The notes under the pieces were generated by a model. It made no database searches, was not told the origin of the DNA, and saw only the letters and a program-made list of their open reading frames with translations. Shown here in pieces: positions 15,708 to 23,464 of a stretch of DNA of 41,077 bases. The translations under genes and the position numbers were made by a program. Source of the stretch: RUG11272 sp045226335 (GTDB lineage Bacteria > Bacillota > Clostridia > Christensenellales > Aristaeellaceae); NCBI GenBank assembly GCA_045226335.1, contig JBGVCH010000083.1:1-41077 (forward strand), in the 5' to 3' direction. Positions within the stretch are counted from its first letter, which is position 1; every line of letters starts with the position of its first letter.

Positions 15708-17020
15708 TTTTCTTTCCTCCGTCGGGGTGAATCATCGGGATCAGAATCTCTTTCCGGCTCAGTCCGCCGGGGATCCGCCCGGAAAACGGCGGCGTCGTGG
15801 GGCTGCAGGGTGCAGGAGAGGCGCTCCGACACGGCGGCTTCCCGGCCGCTCCACAGCTCCTTCACGGCCAGAGGGCCCTTCCACTGCAGCAGCGCCGCGG
15901 GGACGGAGATCTCCCGGGGCGCGTCGCTGAGGTTGAACAGCACAGCGTATTTCGCATTGCCGTCCTCCTGCCGGGTCACCCAGACGCTCTCCTCCGCCGT
16001 GGTGGTCAGGGGATGGCCGCCGCAGGTGCCGGTCAGCATGGCCAGCACCTCCGGGTTGGTCAGCAGGCTCAGGGACAGGGGGTCCAGCTTCGTCAGCTCG
16101 CCGCCGATCATCAGCGGGGAGCGCATGACGCACCACAGGCTCATCATGGTGCGGAGCTCCGGCACGGTGAAGTGGGTCCACTCAGCGGGGTTCTCGCACT
16201 GCCGCAGGGCGCCGATGGGCAGCATGTCCGCGTCCGGCCAGTGGCCCGGGGCGGCGTGGACGCACCACTTCTCCGCCCGCTCGAACATGCCCTTCAGCAG
16301 CTTCCAGTCGTCCCAGAAGTCATCCGTGATACGCCAGAGATTGGCGTATTTTTTCAGGTGTTCCGCCTGCTCCAGGGGCGCGGGGCCCGGGGACAGGGAC
16401 AGCACCATGTCCCGGCCGCAGCCCCGGCAGGCCGCGGAGATCACCTCGATTTCCCGGGCGCAGTGGGGGTACTCCCGGGCGATGTCGTCGCACTTGACGT
16501 AGTCGACGCCCCAGGCCGCATACTGCCGGAAGATGCTCTCATACCAGGCCCGGGCCGCCTCGCTGTCGGCGAAGGTGCCGTACATGTCCGGGTTCCAGGC
16601 GCAGATGGAGTTGGGGTTGGCCGCCTGGTCGCAGCGCCAGGCCGAGCCCTCGATGGGCAGGTGCCCGTGGGCGGCTGTCCGGGGAAGGCCCCGCATGATG
16701 TGGATGCCGAACTTCAGCCCCATGCTGTGGACATACGCCGCCAGGGGTCCGAAGCCGGCCCCCTCCGCCGCGGAGGGGAAGCGCTCCGGCGCGGGCTGCA
16801 GCCGGCCCCAGGCGTCCATGGTCAGGGGCGCGAAGGGGACGTAGGCGTGGTTGGTGGCGGTGGGCTGGTACCACTGGATGTCCACCACGATGTATTCCCA
16901 GCCGAAGCGCTTCAGGTTCCGGGCCATGTACTCGGCGTTCTTCCGGACGACGGCCTCGGTCACGGCGGCGCCGTAGCAGTCCCAGCTGTTCCAGCCCATG
17001 GGGGGTATCTGTGCGATCAT
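15704..17020 (-). CDS. GH27 alpha-galactosidase (melibiase)
   Basis: A 438-residue glycosidase. The GH27 signature PPMGWNSWDCYG opens the protein, followed by YIVVDIQWY and FGIHIMRG. The catalytic nucleophile is Asp178 in VDYVKCDD and the acid/base is Asp234 in WRITDDFWDDW. The barrel ends with MRSPLMIGGEL and is followed by a C-terminal beta-sandwich (~360-425) and a charged tail. There is no signal peptide, so it acts in the cytoplasm. GH27 enzymes release alpha-D-galactose from galacto-oligosaccharides or galactomannan; some act on beta-L-arabinopyranose, which would suit the GH127 gene upstream. The gap to GH127 is 56 bases, and the last four bases overlap the PLP gene. Confidence 0.92.
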   Translation of the reverse strand: MIAQIPPMGWNSWDCYGAAVTEAVVRKNAEYMARNLKRFGWEYIVVDIQWYQPTATNHAYVPFAPLTMDAWGRLQPAPERFPSAAEGAGFGPLAAYVHSMGLKFGIHIMRGLPRTAAHGHLPIEGSAWRCDQAANPNSICAWNPDMYGTFADSEAARAWYESIFRQYAAWGVDYVKCDDIAREYPHCAREIEVISAACRGCGRDMVLSLSPGPAPLEQAEHLKKYANLWRITDDFWDDWKLLKGMFERAEKWCVHAAPGHWPDADMLPIGALRQCENPAEWTHFTVPELRTMMSLWCVMRSPLMIGGELTKLDPLSLSLLTNPEVLAMLTGTCGGHPLTTTAEESVWVTRQEDGNAKYAVLFNLSDAPREISVPAALLQWKGPLAVKELWSGREAAVSERLSCTLQPHDAAVFRADPRRTEPERDSDPDDSPRRRKEK

Positions 17021-17076
17021 GGATGACCTCCTGCTGTGCGGGAGCGGACACTCCCGAGCCTTGAGAAGAAGAAAAA

Positions 17077-19161
17077 TCAGCTGCGGAGCCAGACCCGCAT
17101 GGGGTTCTCGCCCCGGTTGTCCCAGGCGAAATAGGGGATCAGGGTCAGGGTGCAGGGCTCCTCATTGTCCGGCGCCCAGTCGGCGTAGAGGGCCTCCTCC
17201 GGGACGGTCTTCAGGGCCGGGACCTTCAGGGCGGTGACGGTGAGGCCGCCGATGTCCAGCGGCACCTCGGCGATGCTCTCCGGGAAAGCCTGCAGCCGCT
17301 CGGCGTCCACCCGGTAAAGGGCCGGATCGCCGCCGTTGTCCGCGCCTTCCGCGCAGTAGGTCAGGGGACCCCGGCGGAAGCACACCTGCCCGGCCAGCTC
17401 CCGCACCCGGGCGTTGGCCTTCAGGATCCGCACCGGCGTGTCCAGGGAGATCAGGATGCAGTCCCCGGCCTGCCACCGGCCTGTGAAGTACAGGTAGCCC
17501 TTCTCCTCCCGGTCGGCCTTGCAGTCGTCGGCGGTTTCCAGGTGCGGCGCGCCGGGCTTCAGCAGGAAACTGCTCAGGGCGGTGACCCGGGGCTCCCGGC
17601 TCCAGCCCGGCAGGCGCACGGCGATGCTGCCGTCGGCCGTGCCGGACACCACCCGGAGGCAGGCCTCCCCGGACCAGGGCAGCTCCGCCTCCATCCGCAG
17701 GGTGAGGGGGGCGCCGTTCAGGGTCACGGTCAGCTCCCCGCCCACAAACAGGTGGACGAACAGGGTGCCCTCCGAGGCGGTATAGGCGTAGGCCGGCAGG
17801 GAGGACACGATCCGGGCGATGTTGGGCGGGCAGCAGGCACAGCCGAACCACTTCTGCCGCACGGGTTTCACATGGCTCAGCCGGGCGTCGGTGCGGCAGG
17901 CCTCCGGATCGCAGCTCAGGGGGTTCACATAGAAGAAAGAATGGCCGTCCAGGGCCATGCCGGCCAGCACCGTGTTGTACAGGGCCTCCTCCATGACGTC
18001 GGCGTAGTGGCTGTCGGGCTCCAGCTGCAGCATCCGCCGGGCGAAGAAGGCCAGGCCGATGGCCGCGCAGGTCTCGGAGTAGGCGGTGTCGGAGGGCAGG
18101 TCAAAGGGCCGGGAAAAGGCCTCGCCCACATGGGTGGCCCCCACGCCGCCGGTGATGTAGCGCTTCTCCTCCGCGGCGGAGTGCCACAGCCGCTGGCAGG
18201 CTTCCGCCAGGGAGGCGTCCCCGGTGATCCGCGCCGCGTCCGCCATGCCCGCGTACAGATACATGGCTCGCACGGCGTGGCCCACGGCCTCGGTCTGCTC
18301 CCGGACCGGGGCGTTGGCCTGGTGGTAGGCGGAGCCCCCGGTGGGGCCGCCCCAGGCCGCGCCTTCCCGTTCCCGGGCCTCCTCGTCGAACCAGAAGGGC
18401 TTCTGACCCCGCTGGTCGATGAAGTACAGGGCCTGGTCCAGGAAGCGCCGCTCCGCGGTCTCCTCCCACAGGCGGATCAGGGCCATCTCGGCGATCTCGT
18501 GGCCGGGATAGCCGGGCTTCTTGCCGGGCTCGGGGCCCAGGTGCGCGGCGCAGCAGTCGGCGAAGCGCATGGCCGCTTTCAGCAGGTCGTCCTGTCCGGT
18601 GGCCTGGTGCCACGCCACGGCGGCCTCCGTCAGGTGGCCGAGGCAGTACAGCTCGTGGTGGTCCCGCAGGTTGGTGAAGGCCCGCTCCCGCAGGCCCAGG
18701 GTGTAATAGGTGTCCAGATAGCCGTCGGCCTCCTGGGCGGCGCAGACGGCGTCCACCGCCTCCTGGGCCGTGGCCTGCAGGGCGGGGTCGGGTTTGCGCA
18801 TCAGCTGGTAGCTCACGGCCTCCAGCCACTTGTAGCCGTCGCTGTCCTGGAAGACAAAGCCGTAGAAGGCGTCGGGGTCCGGCGCCCGGCCGTTCTCCGG
18901 CAGGGGTTGAAAGCGCATCTCCTTGGCGGCGGCGGGGGGCGTCCAGGGCGCTCCGGCCCGCTTCGCGGCGTTGCGGCGGGCGGCGGCGCGCATGTTGTGC
19001 ATCCACCAACTGGGGGCGGCGTCCGGGATCCGGTCGTTCAGGGCTTCCCACTGGTAGGGGATGACTTCCCGGCGCACCAGGTCCATCTCCCGCAGCCAGA
19101 AAGCGTCTGTCACGCGGACCGCCGACAGGGGCAGGGGCTTGGAGGACCGGGTCTTACGCAT
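17077..19161 (-). CDS. GH127 beta-L-arabinofuranosidase (DUF1680)
   Basis: A 694-residue cytoplasmic glycosidase of the HypBA1 type. An (alpha/alpha)6 barrel is followed by beta-sandwich domains. The zinc-thiolate site is complete: the Glu and Cys of YSETCAAIG, and Cys441, Cys443 and Cys444 in WFGCACCPPN, where Cys443 corresponds to the nucleophile Cys417 of HypBA1. GH127 enzymes release L-arabinofuranose from beta-linked arabino-oligosaccharides, for example those of plant extensin or pectic rhamnogalacturonan II. There is no signal peptide. Its ATG overlaps the end of cysE by eight bases, so the two are translationally coupled. Length is normal for the family (~650-700). Confidence 0.94.
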   Translation of the reverse strand: MRKTRSSKPLPLSAVRVTDAFWLREMDLVRREVIPYQWEALNDRIPDAAPSWWMHNMRAAARRNAAKRAGAPWTPPAAAKEMRFQPLPENGRAPDPDAFYGFVFQDSDGYKWLEAVSYQLMRKPDPALQATAQEAVDAVCAAQEADGYLDTYYTLGLRERAFTNLRDHHELYCLGHLTEAAVAWHQATGQDDLLKAAMRFADCCAAHLGPEPGKKPGYPGHEIAEMALIRLWEETAERRFLDQALYFIDQRGQKPFWFDEEAREREGAAWGGPTGGSAYHQANAPVREQTEAVGHAVRAMYLYAGMADAARITGDASLAEACQRLWHSAAEEKRYITGGVGATHVGEAFSRPFDLPSDTAYSETCAAIGLAFFARRMLQLEPDSHYADVMEEALYNTVLAGMALDGHSFFYVNPLSCDPEACRTDARLSHVKPVRQKWFGCACCPPNIARIVSSLPAYAYTASEGTLFVHLFVGGELTVTLNGAPLTLRMEAELPWSGEACLRVVSGTADGSIAVRLPGWSREPRVTALSSFLLKPGAPHLETADDCKADREEKGYLYFTGRWQAGDCILISLDTPVRILKANARVRELAGQVCFRRGPLTYCAEGADNGGDPALYRVDAERLQAFPESIAEVPLDIGGLTVTALKVPALKTVPEEALYADWAPDNEEPCTLTLIPYFAWDNRGENPMRVWLRS

Positions 19162-20065
19162 GTCGGGATTCGCCTCCTTCTCCGCGGCTGCGGAAGGTCA
19201 GTTCCTGCTCTTCCAGGGATACGGTGGTGTTGGCGGGCACGTCCCGGGTGATGAACACGTTGGAGCCGATGGTGCAGTTGTCGCCGATGACGGTGTCGCC
19301 CAGCACGGAGGCGCAGGCGTAGAGGGTCACCCGGTTGCCGATGGTGGGGTGGCGCTTTTTGCCCCGGAGTCCCTGGCCCGCCCGGGTGGAGACCGCGCCC
19401 AGGGTCACGCCCTGGTACAGCTTGACGTGCTCCCCGATGACGGTGGTCTCGCCCACCACGATGCCGGTGCCGTGGTCGATGAAGAAGCTGGCCCCGATGG
19501 TGGCGCCGGGATGGATATCGATGCCCGTGCGGCTGTGGGCGCGCTCGCTCATGATCCGCGGCAGCATGGGCACTCCCAGCCGGTACAGCTCGTGGGCGAT
19601 GCGGTAGATGGTGATGGCGTAATAGCCCGGATAGGCCAGGATGATCTCCTCCAGGTTCTCCGCCGCCGGGTCGCCGTCATAGATGGCCTGCAGGTCGGTC
19701 TCCAGCAGGCCGCGCATGGCCGGCACCGTCCGGAAGAAGGCGTCGGTGATTTCCCGGGCCTCCTCCGCCAGCTCCGACGAGGACCAGCTGGCATAGCGGG
19801 CGTCGCCGGGGAGGGCGCTGATCACCAGCTGCCGCATCCGCAGCATGGCGTCCTCCACCGTCATCCGGAGCCCCTCGGCGGGATCGTCCGCCAGGCGCCC
19901 GGGGGCGGGATAGCAGCCGTAATACAGCACGGAAAAAAGCTTGTCCAGCAGGGCGTACACACACTCCTTGTCCGGCCGGTGCGGCATCTGCAGGCGGTCG
20001 ATGATCCGTCCCTTGCCGTAGTCGTCGAGGATGAGGTCCGCTGCGAAGTTTTCGGCGCTCTCCAT
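19154..20065 (-). CDS. cysE: Serine O-acetyltransferase (CysE/EpsC type)
   Basis: A 303-residue enzyme that makes O-acetyl-L-serine, the acceptor for cysteine synthesis. The N-terminal helical SATase region ends in DLQAIYDGDPA and a GYYAITIYRIAHEL helix; the left-handed beta-helix follows with hexapeptide repeats (GIDIHPGATIG, IDHGTGIVVGE) and the loop GLRGKKRHPTIG containing the active-site His. The start at 20065 is favoured over an earlier ATG because AAGGAG sits eight bases upstream and the promoter -10 lies at 20105-20100, leaving no room for the longer form. It is first in an operon with GH127, GH27 and the PLP enzyme, an odd pairing of cysteine and glycan genes. Confidence 0.92.
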   Translation of the reverse strand: MESAENFAADLILDDYGKGRIIDRLQMPHRPDKECVYALLDKLFSVLYYGCYPAPGRLADDPAEGLRMTVEDAMLRMRQLVISALPGDARYASWSSSELAEEAREITDAFFRTVPAMRGLLETDLQAIYDGDPAAENLEEIILAYPGYYAITIYRIAHELYRLGVPMLPRIMSERAHSRTGIDIHPGATIGASFFIDHGTGIVVGETTVIGEHVKLYQGVTLGAVSTRAGQGLRGKKRHPTIGNRVTLYACASVLGDTVIGDNCTIGSNVFITRDVPANTTVSLEEQELTFRSRGEGGESRHA

Positions 20066-20099
20066 GATCCTTCTCCTTTGCTGCGTGATGACACCGAAC

Positions 20100-20128
20100 A
20101 TCCTACCACATTTGGCGCAGGATCGCAA
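20100..20128 (-). promoter_or_regulatory. Promoter of the cysE-GH127-GH27-PLP operon
   Basis: On the minus strand, -35 TTGCGA (20128-20123), 17-base spacer ending in TGTGG, and -10 TAGGAT (20105-20100), about 35 bases from the cysE ATG. Confidence 0.7.
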
Positions 20129-20152
20129 TGCGGCGGCGGGATTTTCCGCGCT

Positions 20153-20180
20153 TTGCACGGGCGGGGTTCTGTGGTATACT
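20153..20180 (+). promoter_or_regulatory. msrA promoter
   Basis: A -35 TTGCAC (20153-20158), a 16-base spacer and -10 TATACT (20175-20180) preceded by TGG (extended -10). The TGGTATACTG core is identical to that of the promoter at 11504. Confidence 0.75.
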
Positions 20181-20229
20181 GGCAGGGGTCCGGAGGGACG
20201 GACGAAGCGGACAGAAAGGGGATAACGAT

Positions 20230-20745
20230 ATGGGAACCATTTATCTCGCCGGGGGCTGCTTCTGGGGCATGCAGAAGTTCTTCGACCAGTTTGAGGGCGT
20301 GACGGCCACGGAGGTGGGCTATGCCAACGGGCCGGACCGGGCCCCCAGCTACCGGGAGGTCTGTGCCGACAGCGGCCACGCGGAGACGCTGCGGGTGGAT
20401 TTCGATGAGAGCAGGCTCTCCCTGACGGCGCTGCTGGATCTCTATTTCACGGTCATTGACCCGCTGTCCGTCAACCGGCAGGGGCACGACGAGGGCATCC
20501 AGTACCGGACCGGCATCTATTACACGGATGAAAGCCAGCTGCCGGAGATCCGGGCCGTCTGCGCCCGGGAGGAGGAAAAGGCCGGCGCGAAGCTGGCGGT
20601 GGAGGTGGAACCCCTGCGGAACTTCTTCCCGGCGGAGGCGTACCATCAAAAATACCTGGACAAGAACCCGGGCGGCTACTGCCACATCCCGGAGCGGTTT
20701 TTCCGCCTCCGTTCCGCCGGTGACGGTCCTGTGACCGGACGCTGA
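20230..20745 (+). CDS. msrA: Peptide-methionine (S)-S-oxide reductase MsrA
   Basis: A 171-residue enzyme that reduces methionine-S-sulfoxide in proteins and free methionine. The catalytic GCFWG motif (Cys10) is near the N-terminus; GYANG, GHAETLRVDFD, DPLSVNRQGHDEGIQYRTGIY in part, and YHQKYLDKNPGGYCHI complete the family pattern. The usual resolving cysteines of the C-terminal tail are not obvious; Cys in GGYCHI is the only late one. The ATG at 20230 lies under its own promoter, with AAAGGGG upstream. No MsrB domain is fused and no msrB is in the window. Confidence 0.95.
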   Translation: MGTIYLAGGCFWGMQKFFDQFEGVTATEVGYANGPDRAPSYREVCADSGHAETLRVDFDESRLSLTALLDLYFTVIDPLSVNRQGHDEGIQYRTGIYYTDESQLPEIRAVCAREEEKAGAKLAVEVEPLRNFFPAEAYHQKYLDKNPGGYCHIPERFFRLRSAGDGPVTGR

Positions 20746-20753
20746 AAATTCTG

Positions 20754-20782
20754 TTGACAAGATGTTTGCAAACCATTATAAT
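20754..20782 (+). promoter_or_regulatory. Consensus sigma-A promoter of the ABC importer operon
   Basis: TTGACA (20754-20759), exactly 17 bases, TATAAT (20777-20782): both hexamers are perfect consensus, so this should be one of the strongest promoters in the window. Confidence 0.92.
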
Positions 20783-20790
20783 GGCCTATA

Positions 20791-20810
20791 TACCGTGTGG
20801 AGATACGGTA
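20791..20810 (+). promoter_or_regulatory. Inverted repeat at the importer transcript start
   Basis: TACCGT (20791-20796) and ACGGTA (20805-20810) form an inverted repeat beginning within a few bases of the expected transcription start (~20789). It could be an operator or a short 5' hairpin ahead of the AGGAGGG at 20821. Confidence 0.4.
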
Positions 20811-20834
20811 CAATTTGAACAGGAGGGATTTTCA

Positions 20835-23294
20835 GTGAAGAAAACCATCGCTACCATTTTGGCGCTGTGCATGGTGATCGGCTGCTGCGCCGCTCTGGCG
20901 GAAGGCACTGGGTATGAGCCCCAGTACACCTATCGCAGCTACTCCACCACCCAGGCCCTGAAGTGGAACCCCCACACCTGGGAGACCAGCATTGACGACG
21001 CCTGGCTGAGCTACCTCTCTTCCCCCTTTGTGACGATGCAGGTTCTCGACTCCGAGAACGGCGTCTATCAGTGGGTGTATGAGATGGCCGAGTCCGTGAC
21101 CGACGTCACTGCCGATCACAAGGACGACCTGACCACCTACAACGTCACGCTGCAGGAAGGCAAGACCCTGGACGAAATCACCGAGGGCTATGTCTTCGAG
21201 ATCGCCCTGAACAAGAACGCCAAGTGGGAAGATGGCACTCCGATCAACGCGGACACCTACATCTATTCCATGAAGCAGCTGCTCAATCCGAAGATGCGCA
21301 ACTATCGCGCCAACCTCTACTACGCGGGTGAGTCTGCTGTGGCCGGCGGCGCCACTTACTACAACGCCGGCGCGCCCATCTACGAGAACATCGTTCCCGC
21401 CTATGATGACACCCCCGACTACTCCTATGACGTGGAGAAGGGCCTGGCGGACGGCATCCTGTACACGCTGGTGAACAGCGCGGACTGGACGCTGTACTCC
21501 ATGTCCTGGCAGGAACTGCACGACAAGTACGGCGCCTGCGATCAGGAAGACCTGGACGCCCTGAAGGCGAAGGCCAATGCCTATGGCTACATCCTGCTGG
21601 ACGACGAGACCATGCCGATTTTCTCCAAGGCCGCGGCTGATCTGGCTGCGCTGTTCGGCATTGACGCCGCTTCCGAAGACTTCGACGGCTTCTGCAAGGA
21701 AATGATCCTGGCCTATGCCGGCGAGGGCGAAGAGTCCGAGTATGACGGCGTTGTGGGCTGCTACAAGGTGGATGACTACACCATCCGCTATGTCAACCAG
21801 ACCTACATCGACTTCAACTATTTCATGACCTCCCTGACCTCCACCTGGCTGGTCTATGAGGATCTGTACGAAGCGGGCAAGGACACCAGCGGCACCCTGG
21901 TCACCACCAACTACATGACCAGCAAGGAAACCTCCATGTCCTACGGCCCCTACCGCATGGAGAGCCTCCAGAAGGACCGTCAGGTCGTGTTCGTACAGAA
22001 CGAGAACTGGTACGGCTATGAGAAGCAGGCTGACGGCAGCCTCCTGTCCATCACCCCCTACGAGGTGGACGGCGAGCACATCCAGCGCTGGCAGACCGAG
22101 CGCATCGTCATCGACGTGATGGACGAGAACGCCGCGAAGCAGGCCTTCCTGAAGGGCCAGCTGTCCGTGTGGTCTCCGCCCGCCGACGACCTGGTGATCT
22201 ATGCCACCTCCGATCAGCTGTACAAGGTCGACGAGACCTACACCATGTCCTTCTTCTTCAACACCGGCGTGGACAACCTGAAGGAAATGGACAACAGCAA
22301 GGGCAACACCAACTCTGTGGTTCTGAGCAACATCAACTTCCGCAAGGGCATGTCCCTGGGCATTGACCGCGCCGAGTTCGTCACCGCCACCGAAGGCTAC
22401 AAGCCGGCCTATGCCATCATGAACAACCTGTACTACTACGACGTGTACAACGATCCCACCTCCTCCTACCGCAACAGCGAAGAGGCCATGCAGGCCATTG
22501 TGAACCTGTACGAAGTGCAGTACGGCGAAGGCACCCCCTATCCCACCCTGCGCGACGCCTATCTGTCCATCAACGGCTACAACCTCACCGAGGCCCGGGC
22601 CCTGATGAAGAAGGCCTGCGAAGAGCTTGTGGCGGACGGCCTGTACACCGCGGGCGATCCCATCCACATCCGCATCGGCTGGGCCAAGGGCGCCATCCAG
22701 GCTGCCGACACCAAGCAGCTGGAGATCATCAACAAGCAGATCAACGCGGCGGCTGAGGGCTCCGGCTTCGGCAAGATCGAGCTCGAGCAGATCGGCAACA
22801 TCCCCAGCCGGTATGACGCGGTTCCCGCGGGCGAGTATGCCATCGGCTACGGCGCCTGGGGCGGCGCGGCGTTCTATCCCTTCCGCAACTTCCAGGTGTA
22901 CTGCGACACCGACCAGTACTCCATCAATGAGCTGGGCTGCTGGGATCCCGCCACGGAAGAGCTGACCATCAACGTGAACGGCGAAGACGTGACCATGACC
23001 TGGCAGGCCTGGTCCCGCGCGCTGATCGGCTCCGGCCCCTATGCCGACGCTGATTTCGCCACCAAGCTGCACGTGACGGCCACCATGGAAGAAGCTTATC
23101 TGAAGAAGTACTACCGCATCCCGCTGGCCGGCTCCACCGCCTGCGAGCTGCTGAGCTATCAGATCAGCTACTACACCGACAACTACAACATCATGTACGG
23201 CTTCGGCGGCCTGGAGCTCACCAGCTTCAACTACACCGACGCCGAGTGGGCTGACTACATCGCCGAAGAGGGCGGTGTCCTGAGCTACGAGTAA
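20835..23294 (+). CDS. ABC importer solute-binding protein, family 5 (OppA/DppA type), enlarged
   Basis: An 819-residue exported binding protein. It starts with GTG at 20835, nine bases after AGGAGGG. The signal sequence MKKTIATILALCMVIGCCAA holds a possible lipobox (VIGC) but could also be cut by signal peptidase I at ALAEG. SBP_bac_5 features are clear: ALKWNPHTWETS near the start, the KNAKWEDGTPINADTYIYSM segment, RYVNQTYIDFNYF, and FFFNTGVDN. Family members are usually 500-650 residues; this one has ~200 more, spread as insertions after the first domain (for example the segment between ~190 and 310). It should capture peptides or, as in some gut bacteria, oligosaccharides, for the permease encoded downstream. 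Three hairpins follow the gene. Confidence 0.9.
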   Translation: MKKTIATILALCMVIGCCAALAEGTGYEPQYTYRSYSTTQALKWNPHTWETSIDDAWLSYLSSPFVTMQVLDSENGVYQWVYEMAESVTDVTADHKDDLTTYNVTLQEGKTLDEITEGYVFEIALNKNAKWEDGTPINADTYIYSMKQLLNPKMRNYRANLYYAGESAVAGGATYYNAGAPIYENIVPAYDDTPDYSYDVEKGLADGILYTLVNSADWTLYSMSWQELHDKYGACDQEDLDALKAKANAYGYILLDDETMPIFSKAAADLAALFGIDAASEDFDGFCKEMILAYAGEGEESEYDGVVGCYKVDDYTIRYVNQTYIDFNYFMTSLTSTWLVYEDLYEAGKDTSGTLVTTNYMTSKETSMSYGPYRMESLQKDRQVVFVQNENWYGYEKQADGSLLSITPYEVDGEHIQRWQTERIVIDVMDENAAKQAFLKGQLSVWSPPADDLVIYATSDQLYKVDETYTMSFFFNTGVDNLKEMDNSKGNTNSVVLSNINFRKGMSLGIDRAEFVTATEGYKPAYAIMNNLYYYDVYNDPTSSYRNSEEAMQAIVNLYEVQYGEGTPYPTLRDAYLSINGYNLTEARALMKKACEELVADGLYTAGDPIHIRIGWAKGAIQAADTKQLEIINKQINAAAEGSGFGKIELEQIGNIPSRYDAVPAGEYAIGYGAWGGAAFYPFRNFQVYCDTDQYSINELGCWDPATEELTINVNGEDVTMTWQAWSRALIGSGPYADADFATKLHVTATMEEAYLKKYYRIPLAGSTACELLSYQISYYTDNYNIMYGFGGLELTSFNYTDAEWADYIAEEGGVLSYE

Positions 23295-23310
23295 TCCGTT
23301 CTGACACAGA

Positions 23311-23345
23311 CATGTGGAGCAGGGGATCCCCCCTGCTTCCACGTG
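23311..23345 (+). other. Intergenic hairpin 1 of 3 after the binding-protein gene
   Basis: CATGTGGAGCAGGGG and CCCCTGCTTCCACGTG pair with one bulged T and one G-T pair. There is no T tract, so it probably acts as an RNA-stabilising or attenuating stem rather than a terminator. Confidence 0.6.
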
Positions 23346-23368
23346 TTTGACGGGCTGACGCCCGGACT

Positions 23369-23394
23369 GTCCCGGAGGGGCAACCCTCCGGGAC
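23369..23394 (+). other. Intergenic hairpin 2 of 3
   Basis: Perfect 11-bp stem GTCCCGGAGGG / CCCTCCGGGAC with a GCAA tetraloop (GNRA class), a very stable RNA cap. Confidence 0.7.
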
Positions 23395-23400
23395 ACGTAT

Positions 23401-23432
23401 CAACAGCCCCGGCGCATGAACCGGGGCTGTTG
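23401..23432 (+). other. Intergenic hairpin 3 of 3
   Basis: Perfect 12-bp stem CAACAGCCCCGG / CCGGGGCTGTTG with an eight-base loop, ending 19 bases before the AAGGAG of the first permease gene. No T tract follows. Confidence 0.7.
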
Positions 23433-23464
23433 CAAGCACTCACCCCGTGGGAAGGAGAAACCTT

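Noticed and set aside
12654..16502. A 1282-residue plus-strand open frame
   Set aside because: It spans the metallophosphoesterase in a wrong frame and then the complement of the PLP and GH27 genes; no domain or start site supports it.
20832..23396. An 854-residue minus-strand frame opposite the binding protein
   Set aside because: Complement of a coding sequence with clear SBP homology on the plus strand; no promoter or ribosome-binding site.
23447..23464. Earlier GTG start for OppB
   Set aside because: The GTG lies upstream of the AAGGAG site; the ATG at 23465 is correctly spaced.
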